Shown here: positions 11,401-26,400 of the stretch, one piece after another
Position numbering within the stretch: the first letter of the stretch is position 1
Layout: every line of letters begins with the position of its first letter
Source: Branchiostoma lanceolatum
Lineage: Eukaryota; Chordata; Leptocardii; Amphioxiformes; Branchiostomatidae
DNA length: 64,000 nt
Direction: 5' to 3'
Assembly: GCF_035083965.1 (NCBI RefSeq)
Contig: NC_089725.1
Coordinates: forward strand, 29,645,925 to 29,709,924
Notes under the pieces: model-generated
The model's database searches: none
The model's input: the letters and a program-made list of their open reading frames with translations, nothing else
What the model was told of the DNA's origin: nothing
Translations under genes and position numbers: made by a program

Positions 11401-14400
11401 ACAAGTGCCCGGAGAGCCCTTTCCACTCTGCTGTGTCTGGCCGCCACGCCGGATGTATAAAGCTACTGGCCGCGGCGGGATTCGACCCAAACACGCTCCC
11501 CGTGGACGGGAAAGGGAAAAGGGGAAACTCTGCTCTGCATGGAGCTATTGTCAGGAAGGAGAGAGACTGTGTTGAAGAGTTAGTCGAGTCTGGGGCGGAT
11601 CCCAACTTGGACCACCCCAGCGTTCTTTGCGAAGCCATCAAGCAAAGAGACGTGGAACTCATGAGGTTGCTCATTCAGCACGGGGCTGACGTGAATTATC
11701 GGTACACCCCCCACAAATCAGTGGTGCAGTCCACTCTCCTCTTCATACTACAGCAACCGAATCAGGTCAGTTTTATTTCTATTTGAGCAACTGCTGTACT
11801 TGAGAGCAGGCTTTCAGCTAGGCATGCGTCCATGCGTCTTTTGGACGCATGATACTAGAATAACAAGGAAATATTAAATTGGACGCCCTCTTTTTCAGAT
11901 AGACGCACAGAAGACCCCCTGTTCCCCCGGTAACTTGACATACACATGTTACTGTGTTACTGCTTTTTTAGTTCTATCAGACACTGGGACAGCATGGAAA
12001 CTGACATGCAAAGCTACCAGGAAATTGTTAATCCATAGAGCCCATTGGGAGACAGAGAGGGAACCAGCACTTTTTACTGCTTAAAATGGTCTGCTAAAAG
12101 TATGATAAGACTAGAACACACCTAAACCCCAGCATCATGGCACCCCCCCCCCCCATTTTTGGACCCCTTGTCTATAAATCCTAGCTAAAAGCCTGCTTGA
12201 GAGGCACGTGTGCAAGTTAAAGGGATGTATTGCAGTAGTGTCATACCAATCAAAAGATGAAAACAAAGTCAATGCGACATTGTTGTGTGATCGATGGTGC
12301 AAAGTTCTGTTTGTTTATTTGTGGGGATATTGCTGTGATGCTCGATCTCTGACCACAACAGTTGATTCCGGTATCTCTTAGCGCTCTACGCGTTCTACGG
12401 CTGGCTTATTTCTGGTAGGCGAGCAGAAATAAGGATGATTTTGCATGGCTTGCTCTTGCGTTGTTTATTACAAACAACTAACCAAGTTTCCCCCCTCACA
12501 GGTGCGAGGATTGGCTGACCCGCAGTTCTCGCGCTGGAGTCGGCAGGACATGCTGAAGCTGCTGCTGGACACGGGGCTGGAGCCGGACTGCTGCTTCAGG
12601 TGCGACTGTGACGAGTCAACGACCATCATACCCCAGCACAAGCCAGGTGGGGCATAGACATACAGATTTGATGGGTTCTTGATATTTTAGTGGATGAAGG
12701 AATGAATTGGGGCCTGCATTCCCACTTACATAGTGCGTAATCAGCCGTTATTTACGTGTAATTTGTAGCTGGATGTATCGTGATTGGTGCCTGAATTTAG
12801 TGTAAAGCGAAGTGAGCCTGTCAAATCTAACGTAATAAGTAGGCACTGCTTTGATTTATGAATTCGATGTAGAGCATTGACAAAACCCCATGCAGGCCCC
12901 CATGAAATGAACATCATACCCCAACACAAGTCAGGTGCATGCCTATAACCTTCTCTTGTAATTTTATCATGTACAGACGTTTTCGTTAACGCTGTCAGCT
13001 TTATGCTGGCTAAGGATTGTTAAAGATGTATTGAATAAAGCGATATTCAAAATCTTTCTTCTGAAAATACTTGTATTGTTAAGTTTTTACAGAATCACAA
13101 CATCATAAACAGATATTCTATAAAATAGCATTAACTTGACAATGTTTGCTTGTTTAGTATTTCTTCTTCATGTAAATACATGCCTGTTGTCTAAATCAGG
13201 AGAGTCAGTGTTCTAGAGGAGAAAGAATCCGATTCCGTTACTGTCAGGTATTTCCTTTACATGGTGTAACCAGTTTTCTTACAGCTAAATTTACCATACA
13301 GATTGCTGAGTGTGTCCGCCTGTGTATAGAAATGTTCATCTGTTTCAGTCTCAACCCATACTCAACAATGCAAACTGTTATGCCAAGTATGAGTTTCTCA
13401 AAGTAACAACAACTGCAACACATCTAAATCTAATTTCACTTTACATGCTAAGTTGCTTCAATTTCTATGGACACTATAAGCATAGTTATTCAAAATCAGT
13501 TAGTGATAAAGTCAATTTGACTCGGTCAATAGATGCTTGAGCAAGTGATGGGTAAGTGGTGAATCACTTGTAATGTTATACTTAAAGTTGAACTGTTTCA
13601 GTAATGGAAAGTTTTCGGTTCTGCAAAGATGTCAATCACCAGTCTCTGGCTGACATGTACAGTGCTAATCAATGATAATAATGTAATTTTTGATTAAAAT
13701 CTTACTGCTGCCATTAAAGTTGGCTTTGCTCCCACTTTAACAGCAATGGAACATTAGATGCATACAGTAATTACAACTTTCACAGCCATATAATATGACA
13801 AGATGGATACAATACATCCATTGATAGTAATTCCTACTGTTAGTAACACTACCTTGATACAGAATACAGATACTACAGTTACGTAGCAGTATACGTAGAT
13901 GGGAATGTACAATATTAAGTACTGCTCTAGAAAGTTTTTAATTGCCAGTTACTTTCCTGAACTGTTCAGTGAAGTGTTCTGCCAACATGTCAGGTCAGTA
14001 CACAGATTTGACTGGAGTTTGACCCTGCAAAATTATATTAGTGCGAAACAGTTGGACTTATTTTCACCAGTTAGATTCAAGGGGCATTAAGTTGCAAGCA
14101 AATTGGTTTAACATTAGAGAAGTTATTTTTCATAGAAATGTGAATGAAATGTATATTAATTTGTGAATCTCTAAGAAGGGTGTTTGATCTTCAGGATTCT
14201 ATTCAAGATCTTTATTTTCATAGAAGTGCAGGTTGTCATGAGATTCTGCTGACTTCTCAGACTGAGCATCAGTACATTTGCTGTGGGGGGAGTGGGGGAG
14301 GCTCTTTGGGAGGTTTCGTTTCTTGCACCATTCGGTTTGGGGCTCTTTGTGGACATCTTTGTGCAAATGAGGATCTGAAAAAGTGGTGGGGCTCATCTTT

Positions 14401-17400
14401 AGTTTTTTTTTTTTCTAATCTAAAGGTCTTTTTCTCAGCAAATTACCTTTAACTGCACCTTTTGATTTGAGTTTCTTCTGTAGTGCATCATGTTAGAATT
14501 GACCAATAGGATCAATCATAGAGAATTTCTCTGAAGGAAGTGACCCTTGACCTCCATTCGTGCAACATCCGCCGCCCAGGCGGCTGGACTCGCTTTTTGC
14601 TTATGATTTTGCCATCAATTTTCACCTTTTACGCTACCATCAACAGTTTCAACCAAGCAGGCGGCCTTCTATGACTACCAAGGCGTGCGAACTTGCCTGC
14701 TAACTTGTGGGACTGCGCAAGAAAAGTATCAGCTCATCTTCCTGCAGGTGAGGCTGTGAGACAGCTGGCAGGCTATCAGGTTCTTTACGGGGTGGGGTGT
14801 GGGGGAGGCTCAACTTCAGGAGGTTTGTTTTGGAGATCAAGAGGTCCTTTTTTCAGCTGACTCCTTAGACTGGGCATCAGTACACTTGCCGTGGGGGGAG
14901 TGGGGGAGTTCCCTGTCTGATCATGACCACTAATTATTCCAGTATCTGTGGTTCTTGTGTAGGATTCAGTGTTGGCCTGAGACCTACCCTGTCTGATCAT
15001 GTTGGGTGTTATTTTCATACTAGTGGTCACCATCACTGGTCATTGCAGCAGTTGTGGTGTTTGTGTTGGATTTATTGATGGCCTGATACTGGCCCATAAC
15101 TTTGTACAGAGATTTCAGCTTTGAAGTTGAGGCAGTTGGCCTTGTGTCATATGACAGACTTTCAGTGTCCAAGGATTGAGTGATAGCCTGATACACTGTC
15201 TGACAATGACCACTGACTGTTGCAGTATCTGTGGTGTTTGTGTTAGACTCAGTGATGGCCTGGGGCTGAACCTGCCCCATCTGATCATGACCACTAGCCA
15301 CTACAGCAGGTGTGGTGTTTGTGTTGGATTCAGTGATGGCCTGAGACTGAACCTGCCCTGTCTTATCATGACCACTGGTAGATGTTGTGTCCTCTGGTGG
15401 TGTTCCTACACCTGCATACATAGGATTTGCTTTTATGTTTTGTGATATGTTTCCAACTTTCAGAGGTTGAGTGTTAGCCTGAGACTGGCCCTGCCCTGTT
15501 TGATCATGACCACTAGCCACTAGTGTGGTGTTTGTGTTGGATTCAACGATGGCCTGAGACTGAACCTGCCCTGTCTGATGATGACCATTGGTAGAAGTTT
15601 TGTCCTCTGGTGGTGTTCCCACACCTGCATACATAGGATTTGGCTGTAAGGCAGCTAGCACTTTGCTATGTGATAGATTTCCAACTTTCAGAGATTGAGC
15701 GTTAGCCTGAGACTGACCCTGCCCAGTTTGATTGTGAAGGTTGTCAATATCTTCATACTGGTGATCATGACCATGGGTCATTACAGAACCTGCTGTGTTT
15801 GTGTTGCTACCAACAACATTGGGGTTTATTCCTAAAGGAGGATGCCTGGTCCTCCTCTTGCACCAGATTGTGAGAATGATGCTGCCAAACAGGACAATGC
15901 CAGCCACTGGACCACAGATAGAGCCAATGAGATCAGGCAAGGGGGAACTGGGAGCAGATTCATTGGAGCTGTCTGAAGTGATTGCAATGGGTGTAGTTAG
16001 TGGTGCTGTTGTTTTACCTGTAGGACGTGCTGTTGAGCCAGCACTGGTTTTGAAGTACCAGTGATAGTTATTAGCATTTTCCAATTGGTTACCAAGGGGC
16101 CGTGTGGCAGATGTGGAGCCTACAGGATGTGCTGTTGGTCTAGTGTTGTGTTCTGTGTTTCCAAATGAAGAAGATGTTGACACTGCAGATGAGGGGAATG
16201 TGCCCTGGATGTCAAAAGACTGTGTGTCAGTTGTGGAGCCTACAGGATATGCTGTTGGGCTAGTATTGCTTTCTGTGTTGCCAAATGAAGAAGATGTTGA
16301 CACTGCAGATGAGGGGAATGTGGCATGAATGTCAGAGGTCAGTGTTGATACGGTGTTCTCGTTGCAGATCAGGTCTTCAGGATTGATATCTTTAAGCTTT
16401 TGTCCACGGAATATGGCAGGTTGGGCGCAAGTTATCTGTTTTTCGAATTTAGCAGACCCGCCCATTTTCATCCTGAAGGGAACCATCCCACAGTCGCACT
16501 GCCAGGGGTTATTGTAAATTCTTACTATTAAAATTGCTGACAACATGCCGTGAGCAGACTCAGGAAGGACAGATATCTGGTTTGTGTTCAGGAACAAATT
16601 TATGAGATTGGGTAGATTATTGAATGTACCTGGCCAGATAGAAGTTATCTGGTTTGAGTTCAGTCTTATCGCAAGGAGTTTAGGTACATTAGCGAATGCA
16701 CCTGGCTGGATAGAACTTATCTGGTTGCCCTCCAAATACAATGTTTTGACCTTATGTAGATTAGAGAATGCACCAGTTCGGAGGTCTGTTATCTTGTTAG
16801 AAGCCAGGTACACCAGCCGCAACTCATAATGATTTGAGAACAGACCAGGCTTAATCTGAATTATCCCATTTTGTTTCAAGTTCAATATTTCAAGCTGGGG
16901 TAGGTTTGACAAAGCCCCTGGCCAAATGCTAGTTATCTGATTACTTTGCAAATCCAAGTGAACGATGGATTTTGGGAGGTTCTGTGGGAAGCTGGTGATA
17001 TGATTATCACATACGTATAATCCAGCGATTTTGGGGGGGAGGTCCTCGGGGACGCTAGTGAGGCCCCGCCCTTTGCAGATGCAGCAAGGTGTTCGTTTTA
17101 TAGTCCACCTCCCGGGGATGCAGGGAAAGGATATTGAACATTTGCATACGGCGTCCGGCAATTCGGGCTCCTTCAGGATGATGAGAAGGAAAATCAGCAG
17201 GTATCTCAGTCTTCTTCCCATGGTGTTCTGCCACCTAAACAGGACAAGGAGCAGAAATAGGTTGGTTTGCGGTTTAAATTGCGCGTGCATGAGGTCAACT
17301 TGTAAACAGTTGTTGTCTAGACCATGCTTTACACATGTCCAGACATGTTTTGTTTATTTATTAGGGGCCTTCAACTTTGACAATTTTTTATTACTAACAA

Positions 17401-20400
17401 TGAATCATCATCATCATCGTCATGACTGCATGGCAATGGTTAGAACATGCATCACACTGTACAATGTACAATCTAAACTGTGAACCAGCTTATCAATAAT
17501 CAATAGTTTCTGCAAATGAGGTCTTGAATTTCATGATATTCCTTTCTTTCTCAGTCACATGCTTGAGAATCATGAAAGGCAGTATATTTGTAAAATGTCC
17601 TCATTAATTATGCAAATAGATCCTGATTTGCAGAATTATCATTATATCATGGCAAGAATCAGTTAAGGTATGTTCATACTAAAGATCATGATCTACCCCT
17701 TCTCTTTCAACGTCTCAAACAAAATTGTCTCCTTAAGTTAAAAAAAGCTGCTGTTTTGACACCCCGTTCAGTAAATCTAAGGTAACAGTAAGCAATTAAT
17801 ACAAATAAACACCGAGCTGCTAGAAGTCTTACCATAAAATGAGAAAATAAAATAAACAGTGGGCTAAATTGATGGTGAAAAATAAAGCTGGTGTACAGAA
17901 AACACAAGTTTGATACACAGAATGTTGGCAAGTAAAGTCGAGATTGGTGTTGACTATTTGACAATTACTAGTGGTATGGTAAAATGTTAGTTTGCATCAT
18001 TTTTCAGGGCGTAAAATATTCACATTTTGTGAAATTTCCTGCCAGCACCCAAGGAGGTTAAAAAGGGACTTGCAAAACACAAGACCACATGAAATCACTT
18101 TAACCATCAAAATGAAGTGAGCCAAGTTTTAGCGATTCTTAAAAAAACTGCTACCACTTGAGACATTTTGAAATTCATAGAAACATGGTGCACATATTTA
18201 CTGAATTTTTATTGACTTCTTTGAATTTCGCATGGATTTCTTGCTTTTAAGGTCAGAACTTGCCTTGGTGCTTTTGGGACAGTTAAAATGCCTCACTGAT
18301 ACGGCTTTTAAAATAAATGCTATGAATAATCAAAGGAATCCTCCTCCCCCTTGTGAGTATGTTCATACTAATAGGCCCATGATGTACCTCTGTTACCTAC
18401 GGAGAAGACTTACCTTTAAGGTTTATCCAAACTTACCTTTCAGTCTAGTCAGAATGTTTTCAGTTGGTAGCTCCTTACCAGGAAGTTACGAAGGCCTTGT
18501 TCTCTTGTTGCTGTTTTGCTGGAAGGATACGTGCCTCAGTAGCTGATCCGCAATGCAGTGTGGCAAACAGTTTTAGATTCGTCTTACGTATAGGGTGGGG
18601 TTGATTGTCTGAAGCCGGGTATTTGAATATTACAATTTGTAATGATGAATAATCATGGCTGGTTTGTTCCTCAAAATTTCACGGACTAAATGCAATTTGG
18701 CCTTGCTTTGGGGTGTGAATTGTTCTGCTATCTTCAACTGCTTCCCAGCATTGGAAAAGAAATAAACACAGCGTGTGTAGGTTGAAATCTGTATTATTGA
18801 ATGCGACTAAACATTTGTTAAGAAATACACTTGTGAGACTCACTACAATACCTAATATATCATGAATATTGATTGTCTGACTCTGCCAAGAAACTGAATA
18901 TGATTTTTTAATATTATTAAGATAGAGCAGGGTGTGTACTCCCTTTTGCCTTTTACATCTAATGTTGGTCATCTTGGCACCCTTTAAACTGATGCGAACA
19001 ATAGATTCTTCATTTTTGTTCTTTCACATCTACTTTTACTTTGGCATTCTATGACAATAGTAAATGTTTTCTGATATTTTTCTGCAATTTATGGCATATA
19101 ATTTTATTACAGTCAAACCTGCCTAGGCGACCACCTTTTCAACGCGACCACCTGGCCATGGCGACCGCTTTTTCTCGGTCCCGAAAATTTTCCCCATAGG
19201 CACAAGCATTAAGCTGCCTGCCCAAGGCGACCACCCGTCCAACGCGACCGCGACCGCCACGAATTGGGACCACACAGAGCACAATCCCTGCCCATGGCGG
19301 CCGCCTAATTTTCAAGCGTGTGGTGACATCGGATCATTTTGCTGTCGGATTTCACGGAAATGTTTTAAAGACTTTGAAGGACAAAATAAGGACAAAAATA
19401 TATGGAATAGCAATATTATAGCATCGATTCCTCCATGAAGTGTTTTAATAAAACGTTCCCCCTATAAACATTGTAAAGACAAATGTTTGTGATGTTGTTG
19501 TGCATCTTATAGTTTACCGCAAACTCAGTTCGGTTTAAACTCAATTTTCAAAACGAATACGTAGCGCATGGCGTCAAAAAGTCAGATTTCCCAGAAATTA
19601 CTATCTATTTCTTGTATTTTCAACAAGAATATGTCTGTGTCTTACTAAATTCCGCCGAAAAATGACTTCGCGGCGGGCAAAACATCGGGCGAGAAATGTT
19701 GTTCCTTGGTCCCGACGCCATCTTGGATTTGGCGGGGCCCGGATTTGGCGTACCGCTGACCTTTCTTAAACACGATGCTTTTGTGTATGAACATTTACAA
19801 ATACTCTAGCTATTGATGAAAATTAATATTCTTATTTTCTTTTTATTGCCATGAATCTCACAAACCTTTATTGGACGTTGTGCGTTCTGCTGCACTGACT
19901 CATACCTTTCGATGCAGTCGCACAGAGCTTGGCGGTGTGGCGCGGCGCGACGAAATCACACCGTTCCGTTTTCATCTTAAGTTGTCAGATTGAAAACTTT
20001 TTGACCCTTTTATCCAGCGGTCGGCGTCCCAAAAAAGGCTGGGGCCAGCAGGTGTTTTCTAGGGATTTGTCTGAGGCCTTAAAACTTCGATGATGTGCGT
20101 GTGTGTGTGTACGCGGGAGGGCGCTGCGAGATCCGATCGAGGCAACCATTGTTTTGTAGTCAAAATTATGACGAAAATTTGTACACGATGTATACAATTA
20201 TTACAACAATAACGGAAAATGTAATTTTTGTAGGATCTTTCTGTCAATGAGAATGGAATCTGGTGGGGGTCATGCTGTCTAAATTCACATAATTATCCAT
20301 CCTTTTACGTACTGTATTTGAAAACCTCGACCTGGAAACATGTGAGTGGAATCCTTCTTCATGGCGACCACCTGTCCATCGCGACCGTTATTGCTCGGTC

Positions 20401-23400
20401 CGCCGGGTGGTCGCCTTGGGCAGGTTTGACTGTATTATATTTTCTCATTTTGCAGCTGCTTTCTGTGATTTACAGTATGGTTCAAAACTTTTGTTTGAGG
20501 TTATATGGATGGAAATTTTGTAGCGTGCAGATATCATCCATATAAACAAATCAACATGGCCTGATCAGAGACATAATTAATGCAAAAATATTCAATTTGG
20601 TCCATTGGATGTGACATTAAGGCATGGTCCAGAAGGGCTATAGAAACAGAGATGGGCACTGCTCCTATACACTGGAAGGTGTTGGAAGGATTTTAGCTAC
20701 CTTTTAACTTTAATGCCTAAGTCCTGAACAGTTTAATGCTAGTCCTGCTAGTCCAGCACTCTAAAACATTGCAGAAAAGAATAAGTCAGTCAAAGCAGTT
20801 AATGTTACAGTAATTTTCCCCAGTTTTATTAATTGCTTTACGAAAAGCTGTCTTTCTCTTGAATTAACCAATTAGTAGTTTCTTTTTACTCCAAACCTGG
20901 GACAATACAGTCTCCAATACATTCTCAAAGTCTTCAAAAAAAGCTTTGAAAATAAACATAGAATAGTACACTTAGTAAGTTACTATGTATAGTTCATCTC
21001 TATTTTGAATTAATATCCACTACATGTATACTTTCCATATACATGTACTCTGTGCTTATTATTCACAAAGTTTTGCAGTTAGACCTCAAAGACATGCATG
21101 AATTTGCAATAAAGATATTTCATGATGACAAATTCATTGCATTTCACTTTCTACTACATTTGTTGTACAATATCAACTTCAGCACATCCTTTCATTTACA
21201 AACAGTTTTTTGTATCAATTTTTTCCAATGGACCTAAAACAATCCGTTAAGCTCTCATAAAGCTGAGTGGTATTCAAAATCTTTTTTTGTGAAAATACTT
21301 GACATGTATTACTTTCAGTTTTTCAGAATCCTAACATCATAAACAGATTTTCCATGAAATAGAATTGACATGCATGTACGTTTATATGGGGGTTAGCATT
21401 CTTCTTTATAAGGCTGCACCAAGTAATTTTTATGGATGACGTCCTTAGGAAAACCCTAAATCTAATGCGAGAGCGCAAAAAAAAAAAAAAAGGGCCGAAA
21501 AAAAGACATGGCTACTGTCTAAATCAGGAGGGTATACGAGTCAGTGTTCCAGAGGAGAAAGTATCGGATTCTGTTACTGTCAGGTATTTCATTTACATGG
21601 TGTAACCAGCTTTCTTCTGGTTAAATCACTGACAGGTACAGAATGCTGAGTGTGTTTGCCTGTGTGTAGAGACATCTGTTTCAGTCTCAACCAGTATTCA
21701 ACAATGAAACCATTTTGCCAAATATGTCAAAGGCACAACAGCAACAACACGACATCTATATCTAATTTCGCTTTACATGTTAAGTTGCTTCAGCCTCAGC
21801 TTCAGCTTCAGCTTCTAGGGATGCATATGTTTGAAAAATTGGTTTGTGATAAATTAATGTCAATTTGACTAAATGAAGTATAGACACTTTATAAACAACT
21901 GATGATTAAGTGAGGAATCCCTTCTAATGTTAGCATTCTCCTTTATAAATTGTGTACAGACATGGCTACCGTCTAAATCAGGAGAGCCTAAGTCAGTGTT
22001 CCAGAGGAGAAAGTATTGAATGCCATTCCTGTCAGGTATTTCATTTACATTATGTAGACTGTAACAAATGGTACTCATTTCAGAGGGAATGCAATTGTGT
22101 TCTCCCTGCTTATGTACATTTGACAAAGAAATGAGTAATAAATAATGTAAACTTTTAAGTCATAAGAGCAGACTGAATAAGATGAACATTTCTTTGAGAA
22201 ATAAGACTTATACATTTACATGGTGTAACCAGCTTTCTTCTGGTTAAATTACTGTACAGAATGCTGAGTGTGCCTGTCTGTGTTTGTAAGTGTTCATATG
22301 TTTCAGTCTCGACCACTATTCAGCAATGAAACCAATATGCCAAATATGTCAAAGGCACAACTGTTACAGCAACAACATTACTCATCTAGATCTAATTTCG
22401 GTTTACATGTTAAGTTGCTTCAGCTTCTAGGGAATAATTTGCATGTTTGAAAAATTGGTATGTGATGATTAAAATGAATGTCAATTTGACTAATTAAGTA
22501 TAGACACTTATTAGCATTAGTAATGATTAAGTGAGGAATCTCTTCTAATGTTATGCTTTAACTGTTACAGTAATAGAATGTTTTTAGTTCTGCAAATGTG
22601 TCAATCAAATGCATGTATGAATAGAGCTTAAGCTGATCTTTACAGAACTAATCAATGATAAAAGAATTCTGACTATTTTCTATACATGTACAGTCAAACC
22701 TGTATTAGCGGTCACCTTTGCATAGCGGCCAACTGCCCATAGTGGTCACTTTTTGTCGGTCCCTTGGATTTTTCCCATTGACGTAAGCATTAAGAATTCG
22801 TCTATAGCGGTCACTGTCCAACGCGGTCGCGGCCACACGGTTTTCGGTCCCGCGGGTCTGGAAATACTGCCGATAACGGTCCCGGCGCATGGTCGCCGCA
22901 AGATTTCTTTCAAATCTCGGCAGAAAAATATTGTCATTATACTTTTTTTATAGCAGTGTTACCCATGAAAATGTTGCCTATGGTTTTATTTTGCCCCTGG
23001 TGAGGGTTTTGAATTTCCAAAACCACTAAGACACCAGAAATTTACAGACAAAGAGAGTCTTTTGCGCGCGGTACATGTTGCCGACGCTTTGTTTACTTGG
23101 GTTACTTCACTAGTAGTAGCATGGGCGAGCAGTTTGTTATAAATTATACAGACGCCTTTTATCCTCCACAAAAAGGTTTTTAAGTCATCAATTCTTTGTT
23201 TATGTGTTCTTTCCATTCAAAGAACTTTTTTGACGAAATAAGTTTACATACTGTACTATTTAAACGTAGAGTAAAATCATAACCCACACCTACATTACAG
23301 TAGACTATCCCAATGACCCTATGACCTCATGCGCCATTTTGTTTTTTCCCCGCCGTCAAGGAATCCAACCCAAACAGGCTGATCTTACCGTGGTATTCCG

Positions 23401-26400
23401 CAGTTTTTTGCCGATAAATAATGTCACCGCGCAATTGAAAATGACACGGTTGTCTTCGGCAACATTTTAAGTCGCATGTGCTCCGGTTTGGGGGCGGATC
23501 GATGGATTGACTTGGACTTTAATAATATGCCTGTGGAAAAATCGAGACCGACCGAAAGCAGTCATCTTGTCGGCGATCGTCGTCTTGTGGAAGTGGTCGG
23601 TAGACCAAGTTTGACTGTACACTGTACATGTATAGCATGTGAATAAATTGTTTCTCAGTGTGGCACTTATTGCTCGTGGTCAAAATCAACCGTTTCTATA
23701 GAGCGGCCACCTGTCCATAGCGGTCGATTTTGGCCAGTCCCTTGAGTGACCGCTATAGGCAGGTTTGACTGTACTTTCAAATTACCCCAATATTACAGTG
23801 CCATTCAAGTAGGCTTTGCTCAACTTTCACAGAAATGTTCCAAGTTGGATACAATACATCCATTGATAGTAATTACTCATCATCATCATCATCATCTGGT
23901 CGTGAGGGGGTCACGTCACAGATTACTACTAACAGTACTGTCACAGTGATACAGAAACTGATACTACGGTTAGCATTCATATGGGAATGTACAGAACTGT
24001 TCTAGGAAGTTTTCAATTGATGCGCCAATCTATAAAATCTAAAAGTGTTTAGTACAACCCTGAACTGTTCGGGGGGGGGGGGGGGGGTAAGTGTTCTGCA
24101 AACATGTGAGGTCAGTACACAGATTTGACTGGAGTTTGATACTACAGAATTATATTAGTACGAAACAATTGGACTTAATTTCAACGTTTAGATCCAAGGG
24201 GCATGAAGATGCAAACATTATGCAAGTTGGTGTAACAGTAGGGAAGTTATTTTTTATAGAAATGTGAATAAATCATATTTATATCTATCAATTTGTAAAC
24301 CTTTAAGAAGGTTTTTTTTGCTTCAACCTATTCAAGGTCTTTATTTTCATAGACGTGCAGATTGTCATGAGCCTTTGCTGTCTCCTCAGACAGGGCATCG
24401 GTACATTTGCCCTGTGGGGGGAGTGGGGGAGGCTCTTTATGAGTTTTATGTCGATTGGCCGTTCCAAGGGCCTCGTTCTTAGCAAATTGCCCTAGAAATT
24501 TACCTTTCGATTTGGGTTTCTTCTGTGGTGCATCCACATCTTCATATAGGTGAGGCTCTGAGAAAGGTGACAGGGCATTGGGACCTCTACGAGGTGGGGG
24601 AAGTGGTGGGGGCTCATCTTTTGTTGGTTTGTTTTTGTTGGCTATCCCAAGGGCCTTGTTCTTAGCAAATCGGCTTAGAACTGTACCTTTTGGTTTGGGT
24701 CTCTTCTGTGGTGCGTCCACATCTTCATACAGGTGTGGCTGGGAGACAGCTGCACCTGTATGGCGTGGGGGGAGAAGGGGAGGCTCATCTTCAGGGGGTT
24801 TGATTTGATCAAGAGGTCCAGAGGTCTTTTTTTCAGCTGGACATGGACCTTTAGATTTTGGGTTGCTTGGTGATGATTCCACACCTGTGTACAGAACATT
24901 TGGCTGGGAAGCAGGTAACCTTGTGTTATATGATATATTTCTAACATCCAAGGATTGAGTGTCAGCCTGAGACTGGCCCTGCCCTGTCTGATCATGACCA
25001 CTGGTCACTGCAGTAGCTGTGAGGTGATGACAATCACTAATCATTGCAGCAGTTTTGGTGGATTTAATGATGGCCTGATACTGGCCTGCAACTTTGTACA
25101 GAGAATTCAGATTTGAGTTCAGCCCTGTTTGATCATGACCACTAGCCCCTACAGCAGGTGTGGTGTTTGTGTTGGATTCAGTGATGGCCTGAGACTTACC
25201 CTGCCCTGTCTGATCATGAACACTTGTAGAAGTTGGGTCCTTTGGTGGTGTTCCTACACCTGCATACATAGGATTTACTTTTAAGGCAGCTAGCACTTTG
25301 TTATCTGATAGATTTCCAACTTTCAGAGAATGAGTGTTAGCCTGAGACTGACCCTGCCCAGTTTGATTGTGAAGGTTGTCAATATCCTCATACTGGTGAT
25401 CATGACCACTGGTCATTACAGAACCTGATGTGTTTGTGTTGCTACGAACAACATTCGGATTTATTCCTAAAAGAGGATGCCTGGTCCTCCTCTTGTACCA
25501 GATTGTGAGAATGATGCTGCCAAACAGGACAATGCCAGTTACTGGGCCACAGATAGAGCCAGTAAGACCAGGTAGGGGGAAGCTGGGAGCAGATTCATTG
25601 GAGCTGTCTGAAGTGATTGCAATGGGTGTAGTTAGTGGTGCTGTTGTTATGCCTGTAGGATGTGCTTTTGAGCCAGCATTGGTTTTGAAGTACCAGTGAT
25701 AGTTATTAGCATTTTCAAATTGGTTACCAAGGGGCTGTGTGGCAGATGTGGAGCCTACAGGATGTGCTGACACTGTAGATGAGGAGAAAGGGGCATGAAT
25801 ATCAAAAGGCAGTGTTGATATGGTGTTCCTGTTACAGATCAGGTCAGGATTAATATCTTTAAGCTTTTGTCCACGGAGGTTGGCAGGTTCGGCGCAAGTT
25901 ATCTGGTAATCAAATGAAGGAAACCCGGTCATTTTCATTCTGAAGGGAACCATCGCACAGTTACACTGCCAGGGGTTGTTGTCAATTCGTAAACTTCTAG
26001 TAATTACTGCCAACATGCTGTGAGCAGACTCGGGAAGGACAGATATCTGGTTTGCCTGCAGCCCCAAACATTGTAGCTTTGGTATTGGTAGATTAGTGAA
26101 TGGCAGGATAGAAGTTATTCGGTTTGAGCTCAGGTCCAAATATTGGAAATTGGGTAGATTATTGAATGTACCTGGCAGGATAGAAGTTATCCGGTTTGCT
26201 AGAAGTTGCAAATTTTGGAGCTTGGGTAGATTAGAGAATGCACCAGTTTGAAGATCTGTTATCTTGTTATAAGTCAGGCCCACCAGCCTCAACTCATAAT
26301 GATTTGAGAACACACCTGGCTGAATGTGAGTTATCCTGTTTTCGTTCAGGTTCAATTTCTCAAGCTGGGGTAGATTTGACAATGCACCTGGCTGAATACT

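Noticed and set aside
17222..17290. N-terminal extension of LRR receptor 1 (MHAQFK...)
   Set aside because: It contains a strong splice acceptor just before the ATG at 17221 and is not needed by the paralogue, which starts at the matching ATG.
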